A DNA stretch of 64,000 nt from an uncultured Bacilli bacterium (GTDB lineage Bacteria > Bacillota_I > Bacilli_A > RF39 > UBA660), in the NCBI GenBank assembly GCA_934167785.1, contig CAKPLX010000001.1:1-64000 (forward strand), given 5' to 3'. Of this stretch, positions 39,613 to 48,683 are shown piece by piece. Both the position numbers and the translations under genes were made by a program. The notes below the pieces were generated by a model. The model did no database searches. It saw only the letters and a program-made list of their open reading frames with translations, and was not told the origin of the DNA. Each line of letters opens with the position of its first letter. Position 1 is the first letter of the stretch.

Positions 39613-39640
39613 AGTATATGAGATAAAAGAAAAAATACGA
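39613..39640 (-). promoter_or_regulatory. SigE-like promoter candidate for gerQ
   Basis: On the minus strand: TCGTATT (39640-39634), 13 bases, CATATACT (39620-39613), an exact fit to the SigE -10 pattern CATAYAHT. It lies about 27 bases before the start codon. Confidence 0.5.
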
Positions 39641-39683
39641 CATGATCTTTCTATTTTTATCTAGAAAAAACAATATCAGTATT

Positions 39684-40505
39684 TTACGAAAATCGATACA
39701 AATTAATAGAAGGACAATTCCATAATCGAAAATTAACAGAATTCACACCAATTCCATTAGAAACATAAACATTTCGTCCCTTAAAATCTTTAGCACGGTA
39801 CTCTTTTGCTCCTTTTGGAAGAAGCAGTTTTTGAATCAAAGGAAGTCTAATAGAGCCACCAATAGAATGCCCCGCTACAACAAACTGAATTTGCTTATCT
39901 TGCTTAAAAATATCGTAAATCGCATCCGGTTCATGAACCATTGCAATCTGATAACTAACATCTTTCTTAACTTTTAAAGTTGTCTCTGAAATATTCGTTC
40001 CTTTTAAATAACTATTTAATCCAATCAAAGCAATTTGATCATTATTTTCATTGTAAATATAAGTAACTTCATCCCTTAAAAGAGTCACATTACTTTGAAG
40101 ATAAATATTTTTAACCACATCCAAATCAGAATAATCTTGATCGCCCATCACTGCATAAAATCCATATTTTGTCTTAACTTTTGACAATTCTTTTACCAAA
40201 AAATTAATATCTTGGTTAGTAATTTTATAATCAGAATCAATCAAATCCCCAGTAAAAAGAACCAAATCTGGTTTATTCCGATTAATCTCATCCACCAATT
40301 CCTCAACCCTTTTTTCAGTAATTACTTTCTTATAATGTAAATCTGAAAAATGAAGTATTTTTAATCCCTTATAACTCTCATAAATATCACTAGAAATAGG
40401 AATTTCATTAGTAACCAGTCCCGTAGTTCCAATAAAACGACTATATAATAAAATTCCCAAAAAAACAGTCAACAATCCTAAAATAAAATAAAGAATCTTT
40501 TTCAT
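39684..40505 (-). CDS. Membrane-anchored metallophosphoesterase
   Basis: The 273-residue product has a membrane helix at the N-terminus (about 4-22) and a calcineurin-like phosphoesterase domain with the motifs LKILHFSDLHY (D-x-H), LVLFTGDLIDSD (G-D-x-x-D), YAVMGDQDY in place of GNHD, MVHEPDA and VVAGHSIGG. This is the YkuE/YaeI class, some of which act on lipid or UDP-linked substrates. The GNHD to GDQD change touches a metal ligand position and may alter activity. It overlaps the CPBP gene by four bases (ATGA), so the two are translated together. Confidence 0.88.
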   Translation of the reverse strand: MKKILYFILGLLTVFLGILLYSRFIGTTGLVTNEIPISSDIYESYKGLKILHFSDLHYKKVITEKRVEELVDEINRNKPDLVLFTGDLIDSDYKITNQDINFLVKELSKVKTKYGFYAVMGDQDYSDLDVVKNIYLQSNVTLLRDEVTYIYNENNDQIALIGLNSYLKGTNISETTLKVKKDVSYQIAMVHEPDAIYDIFKQDKQIQFVVAGHSIGGSIRLPLIQKLLLPKGAKEYRAKDFKGRNVYVSNGIGVNSVNFRLWNCPSINLYRFS

Positions 40506-41269
40506 TTTATCACCATCAATAAATAAGTCATTAAAGCTAAAGCATTATGAAAAGCATGCGCTGTAATCGTCGAGAAAATATTATCTGTTTTTTGATATAA
40601 ATACGCAAAAACAAACCCTAAACTACAATATGGAATAAGATATAAAAGATCTATTGCACTTTCTAAAGAAGAAACAACATGCATTCCTCCAAAAATAAAT
40701 CCAGATAAAAAAACATAAAAAGAAGAGGGAAGTTGAATATCTTTAATACTTTTCCTAAAAATTAATTCTTCTGTTAAGGGAGCATAAATAATCAATTGAA
40801 AAGCCATATAAAGAGGATAACTATCAATCAGCTTTCTTACCTCTTGTTCATTCACTGCTAAAGTCCCATTGGTAAAAATAGCAATAATCCAATTACTAAT
40901 AACCATAATTACTAAACCAATTCCCCAATAGCGAAAAGAACACCATAGATGTTTAAAAATATCTCGATTAAAAAATTCCTTTGCATCAGCAATAATCGTT
41001 TTTCGATAAATCAAAAGCAAAATAAAAACCAATAAAATATCATTGATTAATGACAATATTACTTTTTGATTAGAACTGATAGTTTGGTAATTTCCGCCCA
41101 TCAAATAAACAACAACAATAGGAACAATCCCCCAAAGGAAGAGTAGAGCAATTAACCCCAAAGTTATAAGGGACTTCCACATTTTATCTTCAATTTGATC
41201 AAAAATACTTTTAGAACGCTTTTCTATAAAGTAATCACTTTTCATTATATTTTCTTTTCTATCTTTCAT
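40502..41269 (-). CDS. CPBP family intramembrane protease (Rce1-like)
   Basis: The 255-residue product has about seven membrane helices. The active-site motifs are PLTEELIFRKSI (Glu-Glu-x3-Arg), FIFGGMHV (Phe-x3-His) and ITAHAFHNAL, all characteristic of CPBP (CAAX-type) glutamic intramembrane proteases. These act in bacteriocin self-immunity or in protein processing; the target here is unknown. ATG 41269 follows GGTGAAG. The gene is coupled to the downstream metallophosphoesterase by an ATGA overlap. Confidence 0.9.
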   Translation of the reverse strand: MKDRKENIMKSDYFIEKRSKSIFDQIEDKMWKSLITLGLIALLFLWGIVPIVVVYLMGGNYQTISSNQKVILSLINDILLVFILLLIYRKTIIADAKEFFNRDIFKHLWCSFRYWGIGLVIMVISNWIIAIFTNGTLAVNEQEVRKLIDSYPLYMAFQLIIYAPLTEELIFRKSIKDIQLPSSFYVFLSGFIFGGMHVVSSLESAIDLLYLIPYCSLGFVFAYLYQKTDNIFSTITAHAFHNALALMTYLLMVIK

Positions 41270-41330
41270 TTACTTCACCTTTTTTATTATAACAAAAGAA
41301 AAGAAAAAAGAAAAGAAGTTAAAAGAAAAA

Positions 41331-41720
41331 CTATCGTTTAATCCTTTTAACTTTCCTTTTAGAAAAAGAAAAATGACGTTCATAGATTTCATCTATAGAT
41401 AAATTTTCAATAAGAGATTCTAGCAATAAATTTCTTTTAATTTCCTCCAAAATAGAATCTACAATTTTATTATTTGTTTTTTTTAATTGCACACTTAAAT
41501 CTAAATCTTCTTTTATTTTTTTCTCTTTTTGAAATAACAACAAGAGTTGTTGATCATTTAATAGATAAAAATTTGCCTCTGCTTGATATAATAATTGGCA
41601 GGTAATGGACTTTTCAAAAATTTTCTTTGCCTGATCATAAGCTAAGTCTCCTTGCAAAGATATTGCAACGATTACATTTTCCTTTAAAAGATCCATTCTT
41701 GAATAAATGTTTTTTTTCAT
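41331..41720 (-). CDS. Uncharacterised helical protein
   Basis: I do not recognise this 129-residue protein. It is soluble, Leu-, Lys- and Glu-rich, and probably helical (YDQAKKIFEKSITCQLLYQA, then LLFQKEKKIKEDLDL, IVDSILEEIKRNLLLESLIE), with a strongly basic tail KRKVKRIKR that could bind nucleic acid. AAGGAGGG lies seven bases before the ATG. It stands alone on the minus strand between the CPBP gene and the divergent carboxypeptidase gene. Confidence 0.55.
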   Translation of the reverse strand: MKKNIYSRMDLLKENVIVAISLQGDLAYDQAKKIFEKSITCQLLYQAEANFYLLNDQQLLLLFQKEKKIKEDLDLSVQLKKTNNKIVDSILEEIKRNLLLESLIENLSIDEIYERHFSFSKRKVKRIKR

Positions 41721-41860
41721 ATTATACCCTCCTTCTAAACATTATACAAAGATTAATAAAAATTGCAACAGCAATTAGAAAAAACATCAAAAAAGATTGA
41801 ATTTCTTCTTAAATCTATGTTAAAATAGTTATTAACAATAAGGAGCGTGATAAATATCAT

Positions 41861-43078
41861 ATGACAGTTAAAAATCAAAAAAGCATTGTTTTCAAAGTCA
41901 TTTTTCTCTTAATTTTATTCTTTAATATTCATATTGTTTATGCCCAGGAATTTAATATCACTTCTAAAAATGTCATATTATACAATATGAACGAAGAAAA
42001 AGTTCTTTATCAATTAAAAGATGATGAAAAAGTTCAAATTGCTAGTTTAACCAAAATAATGACTACCATCGTTGCAATTGAAAATGAAAAGAGTTTAGAC
42101 GAAAAAGTAACAATAACTAAAGAAATGTTAAAAGGAATAGAAGAATATACTCAAGTAGGATTTAAAGTAGGGGATACTCCTACAGTAAAAGATCTATTAT
42201 ATGGTTCCATGTTACCAAGTGGTGCTGATGCGGTAAATGCCCTAGCAATTTCCACTAGTGGAAGTATTACTAAGTTTGTAGAACTAATGAATGAAAAAGC
42301 CAAACAGTTAAATTTAACAAACACACATTTTGACAATCCCGTTGGTATGGACAGCAAAGACAATTATTCTAGTGCAAAAGATATGGCCAAATTATTAATA
42401 TACAGCCTTAAAAATAAAACTTTTAAAGAAGTATTCACTGCTAGAGAATATAAAATAGAATCCATCAATAAAACGGTAAAAACAACTTTAATTGGCTACT
42501 CAAGATCCTATGGATTAGACGTTAGCCAAATGACTGGAGCCAAAAGTGGCTTTACAGATGGCGCTGGACTTTGTCTTGCTTCAACCGCTACAATTGATGA
42601 TGTAAATTATCTTCTAATCACCCTAGGTGCTAACACCAAAAGTCGTTCTAATGCAGTCAAAGATAGTCTAGAAATATATGACTATTATAGCACTAACTAC
42701 AGCTATCAAACCATTTTAAAAAAAGATCAAAAAATAAAAACTATTCCTATCAAATGGGGACACGAGAAAGAATACAATATCACATCAACTGATGACCTTT
42801 CTCTTTACCTATCAAACGATATTAGAAAAAACAGAATAAAATATACTTATTCAGGAATAGAAGAAATTAATTATAAAATCAAAAAAGGAAGCAAACTAGG
42901 AACAATTAAAATTACTTACGAAAAAGAAGAATTAGCAAGTTATGATGTCTACTTAAATAAAGAATTAAAATTTTATCATCCCGTGTTATATGGAATTATT
43001 ATCATCTTAGTAATCTTAATAATTTATTCTTTAAAATACATCATCCAAGCTAGAAGATATAAAAAAAATAGAAAATAA
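41861..43078 (+). CDS. D-alanyl-D-alanine carboxypeptidase (S11 family)
   Basis: These penicillin-binding proteins remove the last D-Ala from peptidoglycan side chains. The 405-residue product has a signal peptide (to about residue 28), the S-x-x-K motif ASLTKIMTTIVA, MLPSGADAVNALA (S-x-N position is SGA), and the third motif GAKSGFTDGAGLCLAS (KTG seen as KSG). A C-terminal domain and a membrane helix at the end (about 370-392) follow, so it is bound at both sides of the domain. AAGGAGCG is upstream, but the spacing is long. It could be DacA- or DacF-like; sporulation use is possible. The gene starts a cluster of wall genes. Confidence 0.93.
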   Translation: MTVKNQKSIVFKVIFLLILFFNIHIVYAQEFNITSKNVILYNMNEEKVLYQLKDDEKVQIASLTKIMTTIVAIENEKSLDEKVTITKEMLKGIEEYTQVGFKVGDTPTVKDLLYGSMLPSGADAVNALAISTSGSITKFVELMNEKAKQLNLTNTHFDNPVGMDSKDNYSSAKDMAKLLIYSLKNKTFKEVFTAREYKIESINKTVKTTLIGYSRSYGLDVSQMTGAKSGFTDGAGLCLASTATIDDVNYLLITLGANTKSRSNAVKDSLEIYDYYSTNYSYQTILKKDQKIKTIPIKWGHEKEYNITSTDDLSLYLSNDIRKNRIKYTYSGIEEINYKIKKGSKLGTIKITYEKEELASYDVYLNKELKFYHPVLYGIIIILVILIIYSLKYIIQARRYKKNRK

Positions 43079-43159
43079 TGCTTAAAGCAAAATAAGTATT
43101 ATTTTTTTCATAAAAACTAAATTTAATGATATAATATAAAAGATCGTTGAGGTGAAGTA

Positions 43160-44362
43160 ATGCAATCAAAGTTATTCCAACAAAAAAAAATAATATTTTT
43201 CTTTCTAATCATAACTTTTCTTTTCTGTATCTTAATTCTTTATACACATTTTACTAACACATCAGACTTAATAGTTAAAAAAGATCTTACCTTTCAATTC
43301 AGACAAAAAGTATACATAAAAGATTTAATTGAAAAAATAAATGGAAAATTAATTAATAATCCTTTAGTAGACACAAATAAAGTAGGAAAAAGTAAAGTGC
43401 AAATTTCTTATTACAATCACTATGGCTTTATTGAAAATAAATATATTGCAATTGAAATAAGAGATTTAACACCTCCTACAATAGTAATAAATAGTACTTA
43501 TATAGTTGAAAAAGGAGAAACCAAAAATTTATTAAATCAAATCTTTTGCGCCGATGACTATGATGATCATGTAAATTGTCAAATAAAAGGGCAGTATGAC
43601 CTCAACAAAATAGGAAAATACCCGCTAACAATTACAGCAACTGATCAAAGTAACAATGTTACAAGTAAAAACTTTACTTTAAAAGTAATAGACAAACAAA
43701 AAGAATCTTCTGAAGAAAAAGGGGAACAAGAAAAAACAAATTTCAAAGATGTGTATCAAAAATATAAAACCAAAAACACGCAAATTGGCTTAGATTTATC
43801 AAAATGGCAAGGAAAAATCGATTTCTCTAAAATCAAAGAACAAGGAGTCGAATTTGTTATGATTAAAATAGGAGGGCAATCGAAAAAAAATGCCAAGATA
43901 GAAATGGATCCAAATTTTATTACAAATATCACAGGTGCTCTTGAAAACAATTTAAAAGTAGGCCTTTATTTTTATTCCCATGCTACTAATGAAAAAGAAG
44001 CTAAAAATCAAGCAGAATGGCTATTAAATAAAATTCCAAATTATAATATTACTATGCCTATCGCTTTCGATTGGGAAAATTTTAATCAGTACTATACATA
44101 CCATATTAGTTTTCATACCCTAAACAACATTGCCAATACTTTTTTTCAAACCATTGAAAATAAAAATTACCAAACTCTTCTATATTCTAGTAAATATTAT
44201 TTAGAAACTGTTTGGTATCAAGAAGAATATCAAAATTGGATTGCACACTACACCAACATTAGTGAAGGAAAAGAAAAATATAGGATGTGGCAACTTTGTA
44301 ATAATGGAAAAATAGAAGGAATCCAAGGAGACGTCGATATTGATATTTTTTATTTAAAATAA
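43160..44362 (+). CDS. Membrane-anchored GH25 muramidase with Ig-like domain
   Basis: GH25 enzymes cut the glycan chain of peptidoglycan. The 400 residues are: a membrane helix (about 12-30); an Ig-like/DUF5011-type domain (about 100-175; RDLTPPTIVINSTYIVEKGE, YDLNKIGKYPLTITATDQSN); a Lys/Glu-rich linker; then the catalytic domain (about 205-400), with QIGLDLSKWQGKIDF, FVMIKIGG and PIAFDWENFNQYY, where Asp and Glu are the expected catalytic pair, and a final DVDIDIFY. GAGGTGAAG precedes the ATG. It follows the carboxypeptidase gene and ends at a strong two-way terminator. Confidence 0.92.
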   Translation: MQSKLFQQKKIIFFFLIITFLFCILILYTHFTNTSDLIVKKDLTFQFRQKVYIKDLIEKINGKLINNPLVDTNKVGKSKVQISYYNHYGFIENKYIAIEIRDLTPPTIVINSTYIVEKGETKNLLNQIFCADDYDDHVNCQIKGQYDLNKIGKYPLTITATDQSNNVTSKNFTLKVIDKQKESSEEKGEQEKTNFKDVYQKYKTKNTQIGLDLSKWQGKIDFSKIKEQGVEFVMIKIGGQSKKNAKIEMDPNFITNITGALENNLKVGLYFYSHATNEKEAKNQAEWLLNKIPNYNITMPIAFDWENFNQYYTYHISFHTLNNIANTFFQTIENKNYQTLLYSSKYYLETVWYQEEYQNWIAHYTNISEGKEKYRMWQLCNNGKIEGIQGDVDIDIFYLK

Positions 44363-44394
44363 ATAAGGATATACTTTTAGATATATCCTTATTT
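44361..44394. terminator. Two-way terminator between muramidase and femX
   Basis: AAATAAGGATATA (44361-44373) pairs exactly with TATATCCTTATTT (44382-44394) around an eight-base loop, between convergent genes, overlapping the stop codon of the minus-strand gene. Confidence 0.9.
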
Positions 44395-45564
44395 TGGTCT
44401 TTTCTTAGCAAAACCATTAAATTTATATAATAACTCGTTAATTACTAAATCAAAGCTATTACTATACTCAATAATATTTCCATTATAGCCAGTCTTTGTA
44501 ATTTGATTTTTAGTAATAACAATATTTCCCAAATCAAAACGATGATACCCTTCCATAATCGCTTTTTTCATAATTTCCCATTTAATCATAGGAACACTAC
44601 GAATATACTTAAATTCATTGGTATAGCATTCTTTAATAAAAATAACTTCTCGTTGATTTTTAATTACACCAACTCCTGAAATAATAACTCCTGAAGGATA
44701 TTTCTTTAAAATATTTGTCCCATTAATTAACTCATTATTATAAGTAGTAAGTAAATGATCAGACGTCATTTTTCTTTCTACCAAATTTTTCGTTTTCTTG
44801 ATTCTTGGGTCCTTCAATTTTTGGTTTAATCGATCATTATTCAATTGTTCTTTTTTAATCAAATAGCGATAATTATTAATATAGGTTTCCGGATCTATTT
44901 TGGCTAAATAAAATTCAAAATAATTTTGCGGATGTTGAAATAATTCTATAATTTTTTGATAACGTTCTTGATTACCAACTAAATTTAAAAAATCCTGCTG
45001 ATCTTGTCTTCCACCTTGATAAACCGTAATTCCCTTTTTCAAACAATTATTAATATTTCTTCGTAGACTTCTTTTAAAATTTTGATAAGTAGAACGAATA
45101 TCAGTTGCTTTTAATACCATTTTATATTTAGAAGTATTAGAAATAAAATTATATTCTAAATTTTCTAATTCCTTAATAATCCCACTGTTATTTTCTTTTA
45201 AAATAAAATCACTATCATACACTTGATAATTAATGTAAGGATTAACACGAATATAAACATAATTTAACTTTTTTAAATAACTTTTTAATTCAATAGTAAA
45301 AGTCTTTACTAAATCTAAATGATAAAAATCAATTAAATATCCATTAGGAACATATCCATAGCGATATTTATTATTAATCTTTTTTTCTAAAATTAAAGTA
45401 GCTGCATGAACATTATTACCAGAATCAACAAGTCCCAAATAAAGTGGAGTATACCCATTACTTTCTTTTAACTTTGCATATTCTACACTTTGTTTATAAT
45501 TTTTTTTACTATGTAAGTTAGAATAATTATGAAATTGCAATTCAGATAAAGCAATAATATGCAT
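44389..45564 (-). CDS. FemABX-family peptidoglycan bridge aminoacyltransferase
   Basis: Fem proteins move amino acids from tRNA onto the peptidoglycan precursor. The 391-residue product shows two GNAT-like halves: YTPLYLGLVDSGNNVHAATLIL and YVYIRVNPYINYQVYD in the first, and VIISGVGVIKNQREVIFIKE with VPMIKWEIMKKAIMEGYHRFDLGNI in the second, and a predicted coiled-coil insert between them (FKRSLRRNINNCLKK and later). ATG 45564 is used because GGGAGG is seven bases before it; ATG 45570 is too near. It may build cross-bridges, though DAP-type walls often lack them, so it may act on another acceptor. Confidence 0.85.
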   Translation of the reverse strand: MHIIALSELQFHNYSNLHSKKNYKQSVEYAKLKESNGYTPLYLGLVDSGNNVHAATLILEKKINNKYRYGYVPNGYLIDFYHLDLVKTFTIELKSYLKKLNYVYIRVNPYINYQVYDSDFILKENNSGIIKELENLEYNFISNTSKYKMVLKATDIRSTYQNFKRSLRRNINNCLKKGITVYQGGRQDQQDFLNLVGNQERYQKIIELFQHPQNYFEFYLAKIDPETYINNYRYLIKKEQLNNDRLNQKLKDPRIKKTKNLVERKMTSDHLLTTYNNELINGTNILKKYPSGVIISGVGVIKNQREVIFIKECYTNEFKYIRSVPMIKWEIMKKAIMEGYHRFDLGNIVITKNQITKTGYNGNIIEYSNSFDLVINELLYKFNGFAKKRPK

Positions 45565-45737
45565 AAACATTCCTCCCTCTTTTTTTTATTATAGCAACTC
45601 TTTTCTCGTTTGTATAGTCATTAATTAACTTTCAGTTATTAAATAAAACATCTTTTTTACAAATAACTGTAAAGGTGCGTAAAATGACTTTTCCTAAATA
45701 AAAATTTATATTATAATAAATAAAAGTAGGTGATAAA

Positions 45738-46895
45738 ATGAAATTAAATGTAGGTGTAATCTTTGGTGGAAAAAGTGTAGAACATGAAGTTTCCATTATA
45801 ACCGCAATCCAAGCCATGGAACATATTGATAAAGAAAAATATGAGGTAATTCCCATTTATATTACCAAAGATCTAGCTTGGTATACAGGAGGTTGCTTAA
45901 AATTTATAGACACTTTTAAAGACTTTGACTTAATCAAAAGATATGCCCAAAAAGTAAATTTAGTCAATAAAGAAGGAAGATATATTCTCCAAAATGCAAA
46001 AGGAATAAAAAGAGAAATAGGGGAACTTCACTTAGCTTTTCCTATAGTTCATGGAGCAAATATCGAAGATGGTTCTATTCAAGGATATTTAAACTTAATA
46101 GGAATTCCATATGTAGGCAGTAACATTTATTCTTCTGCCATAGCCCAAGATAAAGTATTCATGAAACAAGCGCTAATGGCTAGTAATATTCCTGTAACAA
46201 AATTTGTTTGGTTTGGAGAACGATTCTATCGCAATAAAAAAGAAGAATTATTTAAACAAATTGATGAATTACAATATCCATTGATCATCAAACCAGCTAC
46301 CCTCGGAAGTAGTATTGGTGTGGAATTAATTACACAAAAAGAAGAAATTGACTCCACGATTGAAAGAGCATTCCAATTTGATAGTAAAGTAATTATTGAA
46401 GAGAAAATCGAAGAAGTAATAGAATATAATTGTTCTGTATTATTAACACCAAATGGCAATATTACAAGTGAAATTGAAGAAATCAAAACCAGCAAAGACA
46501 TTATTGAATATCAAGACAAATTTTTAACAGGAGACGATTTAAAAGATTCAAGTATCAAAAGAACTTGTCCTGCGGTAATCTCAGAAAAATTAAGAAAAGA
46601 AATTGAAACATACGCTCTAGCTGTTTTTAAAATGTTAAATATGCGAGGAACTGCAAGAATTGACTTTTTATATGATACCAAAAACAAAAAACTATATGTC
46701 GATGAAATCAATAATATTCCTTGGTGCTTTGCCCATCACTTATGGGAAGCAAGAAATATTTCTTACCAAGAATTACTAAACATTATGTTAAAAGATGCTG
46801 TTTCTCTTGAAGTAAAGCATCAAAAAATGAATTTAACGATCGAATCTGATATCGTTAAAAAAATGACCAATAAAAAATTAAAGGAGATGAAATAA
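45738..46895 (+). CDS. ddl: D-alanine-D-alanine ligase-like enzyme with altered active site
   Basis: Ddl joins two D-Ala for the peptidoglycan precursor. The 385 residues have the ATP-grasp layout: VGVIFGGKSVEHEVSIITA, the HGANIEDGSIQGYLNLIGIPYVGS region (usual G-E-D-G is I-E-D-G), PLIIKPATLGSSIGV, and ARIDFLYD with DEINNIPWCFAHHLWEA. In standard Ddl the last block is N-T-x-P-G-F/M-T; here the residues after Pro are changed. This could mean a changed second substrate (for example D-Ser or D-lactate type) or a distinct Ddl branch. TATAAT is close upstream; GGTGAT precedes the ATG. ruvA follows directly. Confidence 0.8.
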   Translation: MKLNVGVIFGGKSVEHEVSIITAIQAMEHIDKEKYEVIPIYITKDLAWYTGGCLKFIDTFKDFDLIKRYAQKVNLVNKEGRYILQNAKGIKREIGELHLAFPIVHGANIEDGSIQGYLNLIGIPYVGSNIYSSAIAQDKVFMKQALMASNIPVTKFVWFGERFYRNKKEELFKQIDELQYPLIIKPATLGSSIGVELITQKEEIDSTIERAFQFDSKVIIEEKIEEVIEYNCSVLLTPNGNITSEIEEIKTSKDIIEYQDKFLTGDDLKDSSIKRTCPAVISEKLRKEIETYALAVFKMLNMRGTARIDFLYDTKNKKLYVDEINNIPWCFAHHLWEARNISYQELLNIMLKDAVSLEVKHQKMNLTIESDIVKKMTNKKLKEMK

Positions 46896-46896
46896 T

Positions 46897-47457
46897 ATGT
46901 ATGGATACATCAAAGGAAAAATCACAGAAATAGATAGTAATAATATTATTTTAGAAAATAATGATATTGGTTATTTAATTTATGTCCCAAATCCATATTC
47001 TTACCGCCTAAATGAAATAACAACCATTTACACTTATACAAAAGTAGCTGAAGAAGAATATACTTTATATGGATTTCAAACAAGAGAACAAAAAGAACTA
47101 TTTTTAAAATTGATCTCTGTAAAAGGATTGGGACCTAAAATGGCTCTCCCAATTATTGCAACAGGAACATTTACTTCCATTGCGGATGCTATAGAAAATA
47201 ATAATTTAAATTATTTGAAAAAATTTCCTAAAATAGGAGATAAAGTAGCTAAACAAATGGTTCTTGACCTAAAAGGAAAATTAAATGCTGTAAATACGGG
47301 ACTATTTGCTAAAGAAGATTTCAGTGATGAGTTAACAGAAGTTTTACTTGGTTTAGGTTATAAACAAGCTGATGTTAAAAAAGTAGCAACCAAAGTAAAT
47401 CCTGATTTATCATTAGAAGATCAAATTAAAGAAGCATTAAAATTAATGTTAAAATAA
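46897..47457 (+). CDS. ruvA: Holliday junction branch migration protein RuvA
   Basis: RuvA binds four-way DNA junctions and loads RuvB. The 186 residues have the N-terminal OB domain (MYGYIKGKITEID, NDIGYLIYVP), the helix-hairpin-helix part (LISVKGLGPKMALPIIATG, LKKFPKIGDKVAKQMVLDLKGKL) and a C-terminal RuvB-binding domain (DFSDELTEVLLGLGYKQADV). Length is normal for Firmicutes. The ATG lies one base after the ddl stop, with AAGGAGATG inside ddl. ruvB is not next to it in this window. A terminator follows. Confidence 0.96.
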   Translation: MYGYIKGKITEIDSNNIILENNDIGYLIYVPNPYSYRLNEITTIYTYTKVAEEEYTLYGFQTREQKELFLKLISVKGLGPKMALPIIATGTFTSIADAIENNNLNYLKKFPKIGDKVAKQMVLDLKGKLNAVNTGLFAKEDFSDELTEVLLGLGYKQADVKKVATKVNPDLSLEDQIKEALKLMLK

Positions 47458-47461
47458 ACTT

Positions 47462-47496
47462 AGAATACAGAAAAATTTTCTAGTATTCTTTTTTTT
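47462..47496 (+). terminator. Terminator after ruvA
   Basis: AGAATACAGAAAA pairs with TTTTCTAGTATTCT in 47462-47489, then eight T. Confidence 0.9.
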
Positions 47497-47540
47497 CGTT
47501 TTATGATATAATTTAGTAAAATAGGGAAGAGGTGTTTTAC

Positions 47541-48683
47541 ATGGGAAAATATGATAACATTCTAAAAGAAAAAAAAGTATATAAAGATCCCGAGATCAAG
47601 CACAGCAAATTCACTAAATATGTAATTATTTATCTTTTATTTTTAATACTTTTAATTTCCGTTAGTTACCTTATTTATTACAATACCATTCTATCTCCTA
47701 AAAATCTTATCCTAAACAACCTCGAAACAATAAAAAATAATACCCAAAACTTGCTTTCAAACACAACTTGGGAAAAAAATTATGAAGGAACTATCCAACT
47801 TGACCAAAACCAATACGATATCTCCATCTTAAACGATCAAAATACTTTTAATTGTAAATTAACCAACCAAAATAATAATTTATATTTAAAATTGATGCCC
47901 AATAAATATTCAATAGAACTTTCTACACTCGAAAAAAAGCAAATTACCAAAGCTACACCTTTAAATCGAATAAATCTAGGACAAAGGCTAACCACTTATT
48001 TAAATACAACCAAATACCTTAAAACCATCTACTTCAATCAAACCACTCCAATCGTAGAATTAAATTTTACCCTAACTGAAAAAGATATCAACACAATCTT
48101 AGGAAGTTCTCTCCTAAAAGAAAAATATAATATTATTGTTACCATGAAAAATAATGCACTAACTAACCAACTGATCTCTATCAAATTAAGCATTGCTAAT
48201 GAAACCAGTCATTTAAGAAGCTTACTAGAGTATCAAAATCATAAAATTATTTATAAAGATGTTTTCAATCAAAATTACCGTTTACTTTTAAACAAAAAAG
48301 GTCAAGATTTTTCCATCAAGATTTATAAAAACGATGACTTATACAGTATTTTTTCAAAAGAACAGCCAGCAAAAGAAACGTACAACTATACTTACCAAAT
48401 GATCAACAAAGTGTACACAATTCATTTTAATATCAATAAAAATCAGGAAAGTTATATTTATCATCTAAATTCTGATATTGAAATAGAAGGAATGACAGAT
48501 AGCAAAGACTTAATAATTACTCTAAAAAAAGAAAAAAAGAATTTATTAGAAGAAACCGACGCTAAAGAGATAAATTACACAACTTTATCCCAAGAGGAAA
48601 AGCAAGAATATGAAGAAAAAATCAATAATTTTCTAAAACCATTAAAAGAACTTTACGAGGAATACAAAAATAATATCAACTAA
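47541..48683 (+). CDS. Membrane-anchored protein of unknown function
   Basis: I do not recognise this 380-residue protein. The N-terminal 25 residues are charged and cytoplasmic (GKYDNILKEKKVYKDPEI), followed by a membrane helix (about 28-50) and an outside domain of some 300 residues with many short strands and a high content of Asn, Thr and Lys. It has repeating strand-turn patterns such as LIDKVY-type edges but no clear motif. ATG 47541 follows GAAGAGGTG; an earlier in-frame GTG is part of that site. Its last 42 bases overlap, in opposite direction, the end of the next gene. Confidence 0.6.
   Translation: MGKYDNILKEKKVYKDPEIKHSKFTKYVIIYLLFLILLISVSYLIYYNTILSPKNLILNNLETIKNNTQNLLSNTTWEKNYEGTIQLDQNQYDISILNDQNTFNCKLTNQNNNLYLKLMPNKYSIELSTLEKKQITKATPLNRINLGQRLTTYLNTTKYLKTIYFNQTTPIVELNFTLTEKDINTILGSSLLKEKYNIIVTMKNNALTNQLISIKLSIANETSHLRSLLEYQNHKIIYKDVFNQNYRLLLNKKGQDFSIKIYKNDDLYSIFSKEQPAKETYNYTYQMINKVYTIHFNINKNQESYIYHLNSDIEIEGMTDSKDLIITLKKEKKNLLEETDAKEINYTTLSQEEKQEYEEKINNFLKPLKELYEEYKNNIN

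Noticed and set aside
45633..45669. Inverted repeat CAGTTATT/AATAACTG between femX and ddl
   Set aside because: Eight AT-rich base pairs around a 21-base loop are common by chance in this composition, and no T run follows.
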